This document shows, in pieces, positions 1-11,516 of a stretch of DNA of 64,000 nucleotides. Position 1 is the first letter of the stretch, and each line of letters opens with the position of its first letter. The position numbers and the translations under genes were made by a program. The DNA is from Lucifuga dentata. Lineage: Eukaryota; Chordata; Actinopteri; Ophidiiformes; Bythitidae. The notes under the pieces were generated by a model. The model searched no databases. It had not been told where the DNA came from and was given only the letters and a program-made list of their open reading frames with translations. The stretch covers positions 1-64,000 of the forward strand of contig VXCM01003171.1 of the NCBI GenBank assembly GCA_014773175.1, written 5' to 3'.

Positions 1-395
1 TAAACGTTCTTGGGATAGGTAATCCATCATCACCAACAAGACGTGTATTCAGGTTTTTTTTTTTAAGTTTCATAATTTTAGGGTTTAAGTGCATAACAAG
101 TGTGGAGTGAATGTATGCCTCCACCGGCGAATATAGTCCCAAAAGAAGACCTGTGTTTATGGAAAAATTTCATAACTGACTTCATAAGACTGTGTAACTA
201 TTAGCAGGAGAAACATGGATTTTTAAGGTGGGTGTATCGCTTCTTGAATATTTGATTTTGAAAGATTAAGAGATTTTGCAAAATATCAGGAAAGCTGAAA
301 TACGGTTTTATCCTTTGGGAAATGATTGTCAGTAACGTAACATATGAAAATTTAATATATTAGGCTCAAACATGCGAAATGAATGGTATGGTCCT
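1..395 (+). mobile_element. TTAA-flanked palindromic MITE, copy 1 (cut by window edge)
   Basis: This is the right-hand two thirds of a short non-autonomous DNA transposon seen at least eight times in the window. It has the family's internal blocks (a 'GGGATAGGTAATCCATCA' block near its start, then 'GAATATAGTCCC', then the right inverted repeat). It ends in GGTCCT followed by TTAA at 396-399. The left end lies outside the window. TTAA target duplications are typical of piggyBac and Kolobok elements. The AGG start does not fit the usual CCY start of piggyBac, so Kolobok is at least as likely. No transposase is encoded. Confidence 0.8.
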
Positions 396-399
396 TTAA

Positions 400-1545
400 T
401 GTGTCGATAAGGACATATATTGTCACGCAACCATGTTCTCTCATTCAGAAACGCCTGTTACCAGCATCTTTTAAGGTTTGCTTTGAAAGAGGCGTTACTA
501 TGGTATTTCCTTATTTACATGTCAGAGAAGAGATTCATAAAACACACTGAAACTGAAATCTGGGCGTTTTAAACTGTTGTTTTAAACATGTTTTAAACTG
601 TATTTGCCTCATATATGTTTGTGACCAATAACTTTAAGAGGTAAGTCACTTTATGTAAATGGTAAGTTTTGATCCGATCTCGCAAATTCTTGTGAATTTA
701 TTTTTTCTTTGCAAATTTAACATGTCAATTTCGCATTGACACCAGATGAAGCAGTATGAAGACAGGCTCCGACACGCCAATCTCCACTGGCTTTTACCTG
801 TGACACACCTTATTGATGATTAACGTATCTTTTTGATTGAGCTTCAATTACTTCAGCGCTTATTTAGTGTGACGCTGTTTAGCTAGCGTGATTTTTTTAT
901 GAATTCCACCCATAGTGTTGGAATGACAAGCGTGACCCGGCCCAGAACGGCTGGATTAAGTTCAGTATTTCTTTAAAGAGTTCCATGTAAAAGCTGTTAC
1001 CTCCATCTGCATTATTCAAAACCCTGAAATCAGCGATGCTATGCCTGAACAATGAGGCATGCTAACACTTTATCCCATTTAGTTCTTGATCATATTATCG
1101 ATATAAGCTTTTCAGAAGAAGATGGATGTTAACATCTTATCCTGTACATAACCAGGATATGTTAGCATCTCAAATACTTGTGCTGAATAAGCCCTTATGA
1201 ACAGCAGGTCTGGAAGATAAGACAAGGATGCTACTCTGCCTCCAACTCCAGTGTTGTTGCAGCCCTCTGGTTACCAAATCCATGTTATGTAATGAGGCAA
1301 TTTCCAAAATATGTTCTTGTTAGATTGAATTTATAATCTGTGTAAAAGTCCCAATATCTTGCATGTGTGCTGTGCTTTTAAGGTTTCCTTGGGGAACAGT
1401 TCAAAGCCAAGTTTAGGACAACAGTAACATAATAAATTCCTCATAGAATGTCAGAAATGCAGAGTTAAAGACACGCTGGAGACAAAAAAACATCCATAAA
1501 AATTCCCATGCGTCAGTTGTGGCTTTTACTGTGAGACGCTGTTTG
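400..1545. other. Intergenic, 3' flank of C21orf62 homolog
   Basis: No open reading frame with recognisable protein similarity, RNA gene or clear repeat was seen. The part nearest 1545 should include the 3' UTR of the minus-strand C21orf62-like gene. I did not find a convincing minus-strand AATAAA signal within about 300 bp of the stop. Confidence 0.5.
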
Positions 1546-2289
1546 TCAGTAGACAAATGTGAGGATGGAGTTGTGTGGAGGCTCGCTGGGGTCTGGAGCA
1601 TCATCCTGGGCAGGTGAGGAATGCTGAGGTAGGAGCGAGGCCAGGTGGGGGAAGTGCTGGGGGAGAGCGGGGACAGCCGGTCCCACCACGCTGTACGCCT
1701 TCAGGGCAGAAAGCCCGTTCAGCACTGCTACATCCAGGAAGGTCATGTGGAAGATGGAGGATGAAGAGGAAACGTCAGAGGAATCAGAGGTGGAGGCAGG
1801 GGCGACTGTAATTTCCTGCTTGCGGTAAGTGGCTCCTGGGGCCTCGCTGTGGATCGTGAGGGTCCGTAGTCCAAACAAAGCCAGGTGCTTGCTGTCCAGG
1901 GGGCTTACTCCACAAAAAGACAAGTGCAAATGGCCGACTGTGCTGCTGTTCAGCAACTCCTCCAGGACCCATGGCTCCTTCAGCCAGACGGCGAGCTCGC
2001 CAGGCTCTCTCAGCCCAGCAGGGGGCAGCGTGGAGCGCAGGACGGTGTGACAGCTACACAACAGGTTAGCCAAGGACTCCTGACAATTCTGAATAGCTTC
2101 TGGACAGCTGCAGTTCCGCAAACTGTAACCAGGGGCGCCAGTGTCAAACAACAGCGTGGTATTGACAGACAGAGACGTTTCAGATGTGGGGTCGGAGCTG
2201 GTTGTCAGGACGACGGGGGTCAGGAAGTACAATAACCACAGTAACCACAGCAACAAGGCAAAGGAGATTGTGTTTGGAGACATCTCCAT
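1546..2289 (-). CDS. C21orf62: C21orf62-like secreted protein, single coding exon
   Basis: Encodes 247 residues; the human protein is about 219. Residues 1-30 form a hydrophobic signal peptide. A cysteine cluster follows at about 59-80 (NCSC, NCQ, SLANLLCSC; Cys 60, 62, 69, 78, 80), with a further Cys at 116. The segments SLANLLCSCHTVL, HLHLSFCG, FLDVAVLNGLSALK(A)YS and the C-terminal ILTFVY closely follow the recalled layout of vertebrate C21orf62. Possible N-glycosylation sites are Asn 43, 59 and 113. The frame stays open upstream to 2448, but a splice acceptor on the minus strand (pyrimidine tract and CAG at about 2352-2354) lies between. I therefore start at the ATG at 2289; the second ATG at 2283 is also possible. 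Upstream non-coding exon(s) are expected at higher coordinates. The family is predicted to be secreted and its function is unknown. A Ser-rich insert (about residues 157-169) and a Pro-rich stretch near the C-terminus are less conserved. Confidence 0.85.
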   Translation of the reverse strand: MEMSPNTISFALLLWLLWLLYFLTPVVLTTSSDPTSETSLSVNTTLLFDTGAPGYSLRNCSCPEAIQNCQESLANLLCSCHTVLRSTLPPAGLREPGELAVWLKEPWVLEELLNSSTVGHLHLSFCGVSPLDSKHLALFGLRTLTIHSEAPGATYRKQEITVAPASTSDSSDVSSSSSIFHMTFLDVAVLNGLSALKAYSVVGPAVPALPQHFPHLASLLPQHSSPAQDDAPDPSEPPHNSILTFVY

Positions 2290-2349
2290 GGAGACCAAGC
2301 AGACTACATCTTCGCCAAGTGGAGATACTGGAGCGTGGAGAGATGGTTG

Positions 2350-2368
2350 AAACTGTAAAGAGATGAGT
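2350..2368 (-). promoter_or_regulatory. Predicted splice acceptor 5' of the C21orf62 coding exon
   Basis: Read on the minus strand, a pyrimidine-rich stretch (TTACTCATCTCTTTACAG) ends in CAG about 65 nt upstream of the chosen ATG. This would give a 5' UTR intron, a common arrangement for single-coding-exon secreted proteins. It is the reason the longer in-frame N-terminal extension is not annotated as protein. Confidence 0.5.
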
Positions 2369-2452
2369 AAAGTTAGCATGTTAACGCCTGCTGTGTGTGT
2401 AGATACATAACACACACGTATGAACAGAGTGCAAACACTCAGCAGCATTTTA

Positions 2453-3056
2453 CAGAGCCTCTAAAGGGACATGGGACGAGTAAAAAAATATCAGGGGAAG
2501 GAAAAAAAACAACAAGTCCTTTTGTGAGATAACGCAAAAGGTTTGCTACAGTGGCCCTGAAGTGCCAAACACAATAACATTAAGAAAACACAACATTAAG
2601 AAAACACAAAAACATTACAAAAGCCCTTTCTTAATGTTGCGTTTTCGTAATGTTTTTGTGTTTCCTTAACATTGTTGTGTTTGGCACTTCAGGGCCACCG
2701 TAGTTTGCTAGATAATGCAATACTTTTGTGAGATAATGCATAAACTTTTGCAAGATCTCACAAAAGTATTGTGTTAACTCACAAAATGTTTCTGAGATAA
2801 CCCAAATAACCTAGACCCAAGCACCAACTGAATGTCTTTATATTTTAATAAAGTAAAATATAGCTCAACAAATCACTCCATTGTTGCCTAGCAACAGCAC
2901 ACATTAGAGTGACCCAGATATACTCTCACAGTTCCGTTCAATGAAGGGTCAAGTTTTGCTTTATCTCGCAAAAGTATTGCGAGATAAAGCAAAAAGACTC
3001 GCTATTTTTTTCCTTCCATGGATTTTTTTTCCTTCCATGTCCCCTTAGAGGCTCCG
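2453..3056. mobile_element. TA-flanked MITE with GAGCCTCTAAGGGGACATGG termini, copy A
   Basis: Inverted termini C(A/G)GAGCCTCTAA(A/G)GGGACATGG lie at both ends and are flanked by TA (2451-2452 and 3057-3058), as expected for Tc1/mariner-type insertion. The interior is rich in small palindromes built on TCTCGCAAAAGT / GCGAGATAA motifs and contains the stretch GTTGCCTAGCAAC. No transposase is present. A second element is inserted at 2547-2702. A degraded relative lies at about 5173-5555. Confidence 0.75.
2547..2702. mobile_element. Hairpin element nested inside the TA MITE
   Basis: The two ends, TAC(A/G)GTGGCCCTGAAG and its reverse complement, form near-perfect inverted arms that continue through GTGCCAAACACAA, so the whole 156 bp can fold back. 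It is flanked by the direct repeat GTTTGC (2541-2546 and 2703-2708; GTTTGCTA if the terminal TA is counted in the repeat). This is a target duplication that interrupts the host MITE. The GTGGCCC terminus and 6-8 bp duplication suggest a hAT-type non-autonomous element. Confidence 0.75.
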
Positions 3057-3058
3057 TA

Positions 3059-4880
3059 ATATTTAGATTTGATTAAAAATAAAAAAAATCAAAGCTCAGC
3101 AGTATCAGACATTTACTCACTCCTCTATGAATCACTGCAGCACTTTCCTGCTCCTTCAAAAAAAAAAAAAGCCACGATACACAAAGAAGGTCTTTCTCGC
3201 TCCGTGTCCTATAGTAACCCGCCCATGCTCTGCCTGGGCGTTTTTAAACAGCGTTCAGCACCAGCAGCCAGGCTGAATCCAGCTCTTTATTTCCAGTCCA
3301 GCCTGGCTCTCACACACGTAATTGAGCCACTTACTTTTTTTTTTTTTTTTTNTTTTTTTTTTTTTTTTGCTCTCTGACTTTACTGGGGGAGAGGTCCTTC
3401 CAGGCTCCAGGCTACTGCAGATGGCATAGGTTGCCTATAAAACTGGCTGAGCCATGCTGCGCTGTGGCAAAAAAAAAAAGAAAAAAGAAAAAAAGAAAGC
3501 AGTGGCCAGCCACATTAAACTGTTCAGGAATAAAGAAACACTGGCTTCTTTCTTTCCCAATTGAGGAGTTGTGGAAAAGTGGGACGAATAAGCGGTCTTG
3601 ACTTCCAGAGTCAACTTTTTCCATCTTCTTTGAAGGAGGAAAAGACTTTCCAATGTTAATATTGGAGAAAAGTCTGGAAATAAATCCATGTGATGCAGCT
3701 AGGACCAAAAAGCCCTTTTCATTTACAGATTCTGGTGTTTCCACTTCTTCATTTCATTCACCAATCTTTGTACCAGGCTGGCTTACAGAGTTTATAATGT
3801 ATTTAAAAAGCAATTATATTACAGAAGAAGCCATCAGCCTCAAATCCATCAACTCATTCCTCACTCTACTGATCGTTTGTGGTACACAGTAATACTAATG
3901 TATATACTACTGCACTTTGTGATGCATTATGGGATGGAGCAGCATGGAAAAACCCTTACTGTGTTTCTGCGGTGAGCCTTGTTTGAGGAATGATGCAGCA
4001 ACATGTAATTCACGCTTAGTAATAGAAGGAATGACTCACTGTGTGCTTTTTATTTGCTGCGTGGGAATTGGCTCATGTAAACGTCATGTCCCATTTACAA
4101 AGAACTGGACGAGGTTCTCCCTGTTTATGAGAAACTGATCTGCAGACATTTTGGAGATACTTTAAAATAATTAGCAGGATTACAAGGCTCACATGCTGCT
4201 CTAAGTGGGCATGAGCTCAGCGTCTCCAGGAAACACTTCCTCTTTCTTTCTGCTGTGTGTTTACTGGTCACACGGGGAATTATTTATAGAAATGTTCCCT
4301 GACTTTATTCCAGACTTCATGGTAAGATAATTTCCCAGAAAGTGATGAAAATGTGCATGAAAATAGTGTCTGCAGAATTACATCCCTAGAGTCTGATAAA
4401 AACTAGCTTTGACTTTTGATACGGGCGAGCCAGTGGAGAAAATCAACGCACACACTAAACGTGTTTTATATCATGCTGTAAGCTGCATGCTGCATGTTAA
4501 TGTGCAGCACAGATGTGCCGGCGATGTGAGGAAAATGCATTTTCAAAAGTGTCACTGATTGGTGTAATTATAGTCCAAATGAAGGTGAAAGATTTGTTTC
4601 TGATTGGCTGTGAGCGCAAACGCATCACTTACTGCGCTGATATGTTAACTGCTGCCTTATGATGGTTGTTTTTATTGATTTATACGGAACCCCTAAGGCA
4701 GAGGTACTCAAATACAAATCTTAAAGGTCCACAAAGAAAATTTTCAATAAGACAAAGGGTCCCGCCTTTCCCGATGGCCAATCTGACCCCGAGTCAAGCT
4801 AACTGCTGACGAAACTAGCTGCACTGTCAACTCTCAATGAACCCACGCTGTGTCAACCTATTGTTGTCATGGAGATGACA
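3059..4880. other. Intergenic, mostly unique AT-rich sequence
   Basis: No gene recognised. Homopolymer-T runs surround a single N at 3352. Around 4757-4800 there is a short stretch (GATGGCCAATC.GACCC) shared with the hAT-like element near 9098-9352, so this is probably an old repeat fragment. Confidence 0.4.
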
Positions 4881-5015
4881 GGACGCTGAATGTGATTGGA
4901 CCAAAGCAAAGCAGAGTAGACATTCTCACACAGACAGTGGAGCAGTTNGGACGCTGAATGTGATTGGACCAAAGCAAAGCAGAGTAGACATTCTCACACA
5001 GACAGTGGAGCAGTT
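4881..5015. repeat. 67-bp direct duplication around a single N (assembly join)
   Basis: Positions 4881-4947 and 4949-5015 are identical 67-bp sequences separated only by N at 4948. The same 67-bp arrangement occurs at 25026 and 57035. This is best explained by overlapping contig ends that were not merged. Confidence 0.9.
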
Positions 5016-5172
5016 GGACATTCAGAGCGCTGCTTGTGGTGGAGACAGTGGAGAATTTTGATTTGTTGCATCACAGCGATGTCTCAGATAATACAAATAA
5101 TACATATGAAAAGTATAATTTGCTCAGAGTCCAGACACCGGATCTGGGCTGGAGTCTGGACTTTGAAGATGA

Positions 5173-5555
5173 CTGCCCTAAGGGGACATCAGAGAAGCAA
5201 AAAATATCAGTGGAAGGAAAAAAAAAAAAAGAGTCTTTTTCTGAAATAATGCAAGTGACCTAGACCCAAGCACCAGCTGAATGTCTTTATATTTTAGTCC
5301 AAGCTCAAAGTAAAACTCAACAAATTGCTCCACCGTTGCCTAGCAACGGTGCATTAGAGTGACCCGAATATACTGTCACACTTCCGCTCAATGAAGAGTC
5401 AAGTTTTGCGTTATCTCGCAAAATATTAGCGTTATCTTGCAATACTTTTGCGAGATGTCGCAAAACATCCATGCAAAAGTTTTGCGAGATAATGCAAAGG
5501 GAGTCACTATTTTTTTTCCTTCCACAGATTTTTCTTCCTCCCATGTTCCATCTAT
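5173..5555. mobile_element. Degraded second copy of the TA MITE family, copy B
   Basis: Shares with the element at 2453-3056 the near-terminal CTAAGGGGACAT, the CCTAGACCCAAGCACCA block, TTGCCTAGCAAC, and the TCTCGCAAAA palindromic motifs in the same order. The outer termini are eroded, so the boundaries are approximate. It lacks the nested hairpin element, which dates that insertion after this family spread. Confidence 0.65.
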
Positions 5556-6876
5556 TTTCCATATGTTGCAAAAAGAAAAAAAATGCAATTTTACATTGAA
5601 TTTTACTTTCAACATTTGATGCCTCCACAAAATGCATAGAAGCACGGACAAAGATCTCTGACTTGGTGAGCAGAATGACCTTTAATTCTACTTTTTTAGC
5701 TTTGTAATTTTCAGGTATTTGGGCAAAGTTGTGATGCGACTATCTCTCTCCATTGGCAGATTCTCTCTGATGCTCTTTATCTTAAATTTGATATCTTATT
5801 GTATATTTGACCTTATTTATTGTATTTTCTCTTTTATGTCATTTAGTCTTTTAAAACTTCTCTGCCTAGTATTATGCTACTTTCTCACCAAAGCCCCTGG
5901 AAACGCAATTTCACGTGCATCATATATAGTATTCTGCTGGAAACATAATGAAACGGTGGTGAGCTGACGGTAAAATTCCATGTAGCCTTTACTGTTCCAG
6001 CCCACCAATCTGGATTTTGCACCGCTGCGTTACATGAATTATGTTGTATGAACTGGAAGTCCCAGTCGGCTGCTTTAAATAAACTTGACTTCAGGGCGGT
6101 TGGTTTACAGTAGCCGCTGCCCTCCGTACACCGCCGCCGCCACTCGTCTCCCTCCTCCACGCTCTTACTTCACTTCTAATATTAGTCATCGTCCCTCTAG
6201 CTGTTCACAGCCTCTGTCTCATTCTGCTTCTCTCTCTCCATCAGCCCCTCTTCCTCTGTCTACCGCTACTCCACTCCCTTTCCCTGGATATCTGTCTGTC
6301 CTCTCCTCACCTTATCCTATTTTTTTCTGTTTTGCTTTTTTTTTTTTTTTTTNTTTTTTTTTTTTTTTTGCTTTCTCTCATCTTTGTAATCCAGACAACA
6401 AGTTCCAGCTGCAGAACTGGATGCTGGGAAAATCTGGGAGAGAGAGAGAGGAAATGGAACAAAGATGAAAACTGTCTGCTCATGCTGTAAAACTAAACTC
6501 TGTGATGTCTTTGACTTTATACAGATTTATTTCATCTTGATTCTTTTATATATATCTAAAAACAGCAGATGAATGTACCACACGAGTTAACTTTTATTTG
6601 AGTCACTTTCATAAAATTTGGTATTAGTTTCCATGAATGAAGTCATTCTGACTCTGATTCTTTGTGAAAGTGAGTGTGCATTAAGTGAAAATCAAGACAG
6701 AGGGAAAGAGAAATTCTGTGTGTGTGCATCTGTGTGTGTGTGTGTGTGTGTGTAAGTGAGAAAGAGAGGTGGCCGCCGCCGCTCCAGACAGCTCCAGCTT
6801 GTTAAAGGAGAGGCTCAATGCATTCCTCTGACATCATGCTCCACCGCAAGCACCCACCCTAATCCTCCCTTCCTCT

Positions 6877-6920
<44 letters not shown>

Positions 6921-9097
6921 TAACCTCTCTCTTCCTCCATGTCACCAGTTTCTTTTAAATGACTCTCTCTCTTTCCTCTCACCAGCTGCAGCTCCACACA
7001 GGAGATGAAAATGAAGTGATTTCATTCCAAAAACGCTTAATGTGCATTAACAAAGTTTTCCTACGTTCCCTAAACACAGCTTCCATTACATGTTGTTAAT
7101 AAATGCTGTGATGGGTATATCTATTAGTGAAATCTCCTTTCATAACAGCAGCTATTTTGGTGAATTCTTTTCAAATACCAAATAATCTTTACTATTCCGT
7201 GTCGTCCTGCTTGCTCAGTGGGCTACACCATGTACTCTTTTTGACCTATGACCTTTGTTGCATCATGTCATCTCCCGTTTCTTATGTTCCCTATCTACAA
7301 AAGGTCTAATGACGCAAAAAGAAAATATACACATGTATTTTTTTTAAAGGCTGTAGTGCTGGTGGGTGGTGCTTTGCAGAGCCAAGATTTTGCACATTTG
7401 ACTGCAAAGTAACATCTAATTAATGTCTAAATATTGTTTGTATTTCTATAGACTGCTGCTGAACACATATTAAAAAAAAAAAGGTTCATATCAAAAAAAA
7501 GCCAGTAAACAATGCGTGGAATGACTAAAATATGAAATATGTCATCTATAAGCAACTATTTGTTCTTATTAGTCTTTAGGTACACGCTAATGCAATACTG
7601 AGCAAATACTGACCAGGTTTCAGGGTTATACTGCATATATATTTATCCAACCTTTGTTTACTGTACTGTGTGTATTTACAGGTGCTTTCACTGCATGCAC
7701 CCAAAGCCTGATGCTTAATGGTAATTTCCAGAGACAAAGTAAATGCATGAAGTCCTCTTTATGTATGTATAACCTGACAGGTGGTCACTAAACATGCATA
7801 CAAAGCTTCATATACAGTAGCAGCTGCAGCAAAAATCCTCCTTCATGCATTTTTCTTGCATTAGTTCTGCGGGAAGTTTATTTTTTATTGAATGTGGTGC
7901 AGTACATTCAAGTTACAGTAGCATGATACAAAGCAAAAGCCCAGAGTCTCATAGTAGGCTAATTGCTAGGCTACTCTTAATAGTCTGACTGGATAATATA
8001 GCAGCTATCTCTGATTTTCCAAAATAAACATTCTCTTGGGGATTAAACCACAATGCAGCAACAATATTTCAGCAGCAGTAGTAGTCATGCAGGTTTGGAT
8101 ATTACTGTAGATTTGATGAAAGCACATTTAATTATTACATGAAACTTAATGATCCCATTCTGAAATTAAACAGCAAATGACACCTGGTAAATGAAATGAT
8201 ATATTTAATAATAGAGCAATTAGGTTACATAAAGATAAAAATTATGAGTCATGGTAAGTAAAAGTGACGATAACCTGTGATCTCCAGTCAGGGATCATTA
8301 TAAAAAAGATATGAGAAATCAATTATATTTTCAAAGTAGATGATATCGTTACACTAGACTGCATTGCACTTTGTGGAAAAATGCGTTCCATGTGCTTAGT
8401 GTAAAATTATGTATTTCTAATTTCTGCTAACTGAGTGTTTGTGCTTTAAATGTGATATTTAAAACCTAGTTATATTTGGAAATTAATTGATTTAAAATTT
8501 TGTAGATATCACTATAAGACTGTAAACTTCTGGCCAGTCAGTGAGGATTACTTTAAGTTATATATGTATTCTGGGTTGGTTAGTATTTCCATAATCATAC
8601 AGTTATTAGGTACTACGTTGTGCCCAGTTTACACTTTTATCCCTTTTGATTAAGTTTTTTAATTACTCCTGTAATATTCTGTTAAATTGCTTACCAGTGA
8701 ACTCATGTAACAGAGTTTGTATATAATTCCATTAGAACAAGTCATGGTGGATGTGAGTTTCTCTTGGGTGGCCTCGCTCAGTTCTTTTTTTATGCTTTTA
8801 ACTTTATAAATCATTCATATGAACACATTAGCAGTATGAACCTTTTTAAATATAACCAGAGAATGTAAGGAGTGGATCTGACACATTTTTTCATGTGCTA
8901 TATTGGTCAAATAACGAGGAAATAAGCACCTGCTAAGGTGGCTAACTAGCCTAGCTATTGTGCTAAGCTACCATTAGATCTTTTATAGCATTCTATGTTT
9001 GGGCTTGTAACCAAATGAATGACTGAGTAGTACATGACTTTTCAATAATTTTAACTCTATAATATTGGACATTTTATGCGAAGAATGCCCAAGGCGG
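5556..9097. other. Intergenic, no gene seen
   Basis: Contains homopolymer T (N at 6353), a GT microsatellite (about 6716-6752) and a CT microsatellite (about 6882-6915). Short open frames here are low-complexity or lack family resemblance. Nothing else is supported. Confidence 0.5.
6716..6915. repeat. GT and CT microsatellites
   Basis: A (TG)n tract at about 6716-6752 and a (CT)n tract at about 6882-6915 are separated by unique sequence. Confidence 0.85.
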
Positions 9098-9352
9098 CAG
9101 GGTTGGATTGGGATGAAAATTTTTACTGGGACTTTAGGCTGTCAACGGGGGGGGNCAAACGGAGAGCCCCGGCGTTTGGTTTTGTTTTGTCGCCTCTCTC
9201 TGCTTTCGTGTTGTTGGGGCCACCCAAGGTACCGACAATTCAAGTTGTCGACAGTGGGGGGGCTACCGGCCCACAGGCTACCGGCCCAGCCCACAGACGG
9301 CTGTGGCCCACCGGGAAAAGTCCCGCCTCTCCTGATGGCCAATCCGACCCTG
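9098..9352. mobile_element. Short hAT-like non-autonomous element
   Basis: Begins CAGGGTTGGATTGG and ends with the imperfect inverse CCAATCCGACCCTG, a CAGGG-type hAT terminus. The flanking 8-mers CAAGGCGG and CCAAACGG match at 5 of 8 positions, compatible with a decayed hAT target duplication but not proof. The interior is GC-rich with repeated CTACCGGCCCA. It contains a single-N join at 9155. Confidence 0.5.
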
Positions 9353-9409
9353 CCAAACGGGGTCATTCATATGTTCCCCAGCTCTATACAGCACGATAGA
9401 GCACATAAT

Positions 9410-9430
9410 GGGTTAGGGTTAGGGTTAGGT
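9410..9430. repeat. Short interstitial telomere-like repeat
   Basis: About three consecutive GGGTTA units (vertebrate telomere motif) lie directly before a 17-bp-arm hairpin. Confidence 0.8.
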
Positions 9431-9469
9431 CATTCTGTTAACACACACTTAATGTGTGTTAACAGAATG
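9431..9469. repeat. Perfect inverted repeat, 17-bp arms
   Basis: Arms 9431-9447 and 9453-9469 (CATTCTGTTAACACACA and its exact complement) surround a 5-nt loop. It is contiguous with the telomere-like repeat. Confidence 0.85.
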
Positions 9470-10601
9470 CTGAACTGGGAACATAGGACCTTGGGATCAT
9501 ATATACACTCCCACCCAAGCATGCAACGACTGAGCAATACACAATTTTTAGCTGTGATCTAGCAAATAAATGCCAACGCAGAAAGTAGAAGCCAACTCAA
9601 AAACATGATACAACAGAGAGTGAGGGATTACTTAACCATGGTTACCATATAACCTGCTTTAGCATTTTTAAAAACTTTAACAGTGGATGGCTGAAAGTTT
9701 GGGCCAACATAAGGTGCATTTCCATCCAGCTAGTTTTATGCAAATAATGAATATGCACATTAGAAAGCCTGGATGGAAACACTGTTAATTCGCATTAACT
9801 CCAACGAGCTTCATCTGAAAGCTGCTGACAGATAAAATTGGCATAGAGTTAGCATTTAATGTAAAACCATGAAATATGCTAGAGTACCATGTTAATGGTT
9901 GGCATGCTGTGTTAGTGATTAGCTAAAACAGACAGGACTTTGATCATTACTTCTGAGGTATTGTGATGAAATGTTGCAAAAGAATATATTTTTTTAAAAA
10001 TAGCAGTACTATGACAAGTCAAGATTGTTAAAGTTATTTAGATTCATCCTCTGGGGACTAAGAATGTCTTTATCAAACCATCCAGTATTTACTGAGGTAT
10101 TTCACTTTGGACCAATGTGCTGAACTAACAGAACAGCAGACATACTGCCAGTGTGACCAAATGTGAAAGATGAAAGAAAACACATGAAGAAACAGGAGCA
10201 TGTTAGCATGTTAGCATGTGACGTACTTACAGAAAGAGCTCAGCAGCGTTAAGGTGGCATGATGCTGCGTCTGGCTTCAAGCTGATTTATCTGACTTCCT
10301 CCTCCAGTGAGAACAGCCGCAGTTTCCACATCTGTCTGCAGGTTGAATGGAAAACCTCATCTGTCTGTCTGCGAGAGAGAGAGAGAGAGAGAGTGAGAGA
10401 TCATCTGGAAGGAGGGAGAGAGGGAGGGAAAAGAGGAGGAAGAAAGGAGAGTGGAGAGGAGACATGAGGAAAAGGGGAAACAGAGGTAAAGACAGAAAGG
10501 AGGAGAGGGACGTGGCGGGAATCAGAAAAGGAGAAGTAGAGTAAGAGTGGGCAAAGAGGCTGAATGAGAGAGGGACTGAAACAGATGATGAATAGAAGAA
10601 A

Positions 10602-10648
<47 letters not shown>

Positions 10649-11499
10649 CTTACTTGCTGAGGACTGGATAGTTAAATCACTGACAGTATGACAGACGCAA
10701 ACACCATCCATTCTCTCTGTGCCTCTCTCTCTCTCTCTCTCTCTCTCCCCTCCCTCATCTTATTCCTATTCCCTCCTTCTCTCCTCCTCCTCTTTTGGGA
10801 CCCGCCTCTCTTTCTAAAGGCAGTGAGTTTTGCTGCCTGTAATGATTTTCACCATACACAGGCTGGTGTGCTGCCATCTTGTGGTCACTAAAAAAACCTT
10901 TGCATCTCTCCACCTGATGCATAGAATTTAAAACGATTTAATGCTCATATTTAATTCATCTGTAGTTTCTGTATGATTAAAATAATGCAAAACTGAGTGC
11001 ATTATTTATTGTAAAATTGCTTATTGTGTGTCTGATTCAGGGTCATATCCAGGATTTTACATGCTGAGGTCTGGAGTAACAACTCCCACCCTGCAGAACA
11101 TTTTAAAGACTATGGTATAAACAAATGGTTCTCAAAATGTGGTACATGTAGCACCAGTGGTTTTTGAAGCACCCCCTGCTGGTACACCAGATGGAAATTT
11201 CATCAGAGAATCAAAACAATTCTATGAAAAATCTATGAAAATTCTATTATTGTGACAAATTATTCACAAAAAATGAGTGTAATTAAAATATATTTTACGT
11301 TTATTTCAACCTTGATAGAAAGCAGGTTTGTCTGTTCAGAACACCAGGCATATTTTGATTTAATGATTTAAGGAGTTAAGTTAGGGACGAGCTAAGTTTA
11401 TGCTGTACACCCAGTTCATTTATGCATGTCTGTTTTCACAGCAAGAGCTGTTGGTGGTAGCAACCAAGATTTGAAGAAAGAACAAAAAAAATTTTCAAA
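9470..11499. other. Intergenic with simple repeats and an eroded hAT fragment
   Basis: GA tracts lie at about 10375-10394 and 10607-10646, and a CT tract at about 10721-10747. Around 11119-11190 a GGTTCTCAAAATGTGGTAC stretch resembles a common hAT terminus. A TTTCCATCCAG ... CTGGATGGAAA inverted pair at about 9720-9775 suggests a small old foldback. Purine-rich open frames here are microsatellite artefacts. Confidence 0.4.
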
Positions 11500-11516
11500 A
11501 GAGCGTACGAGTAGTA

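Noticed and set aside
1575..2366. Plus-strand open frames of 60-116 codons
   Set aside because: They are antisense shadows of the C21orf62-like exon, with no family resemblance.
2290..2448. N-terminal extension of the C21orf62-like frame to 2448
   Set aside because: It precedes a good splice acceptor, is not hydrophobic or conserved, and would bury the signal peptide.
10277..10711. 144-codon Ser/Leu-rich minus-strand frame
   Set aside because: Produced by GA/CT microsatellites.
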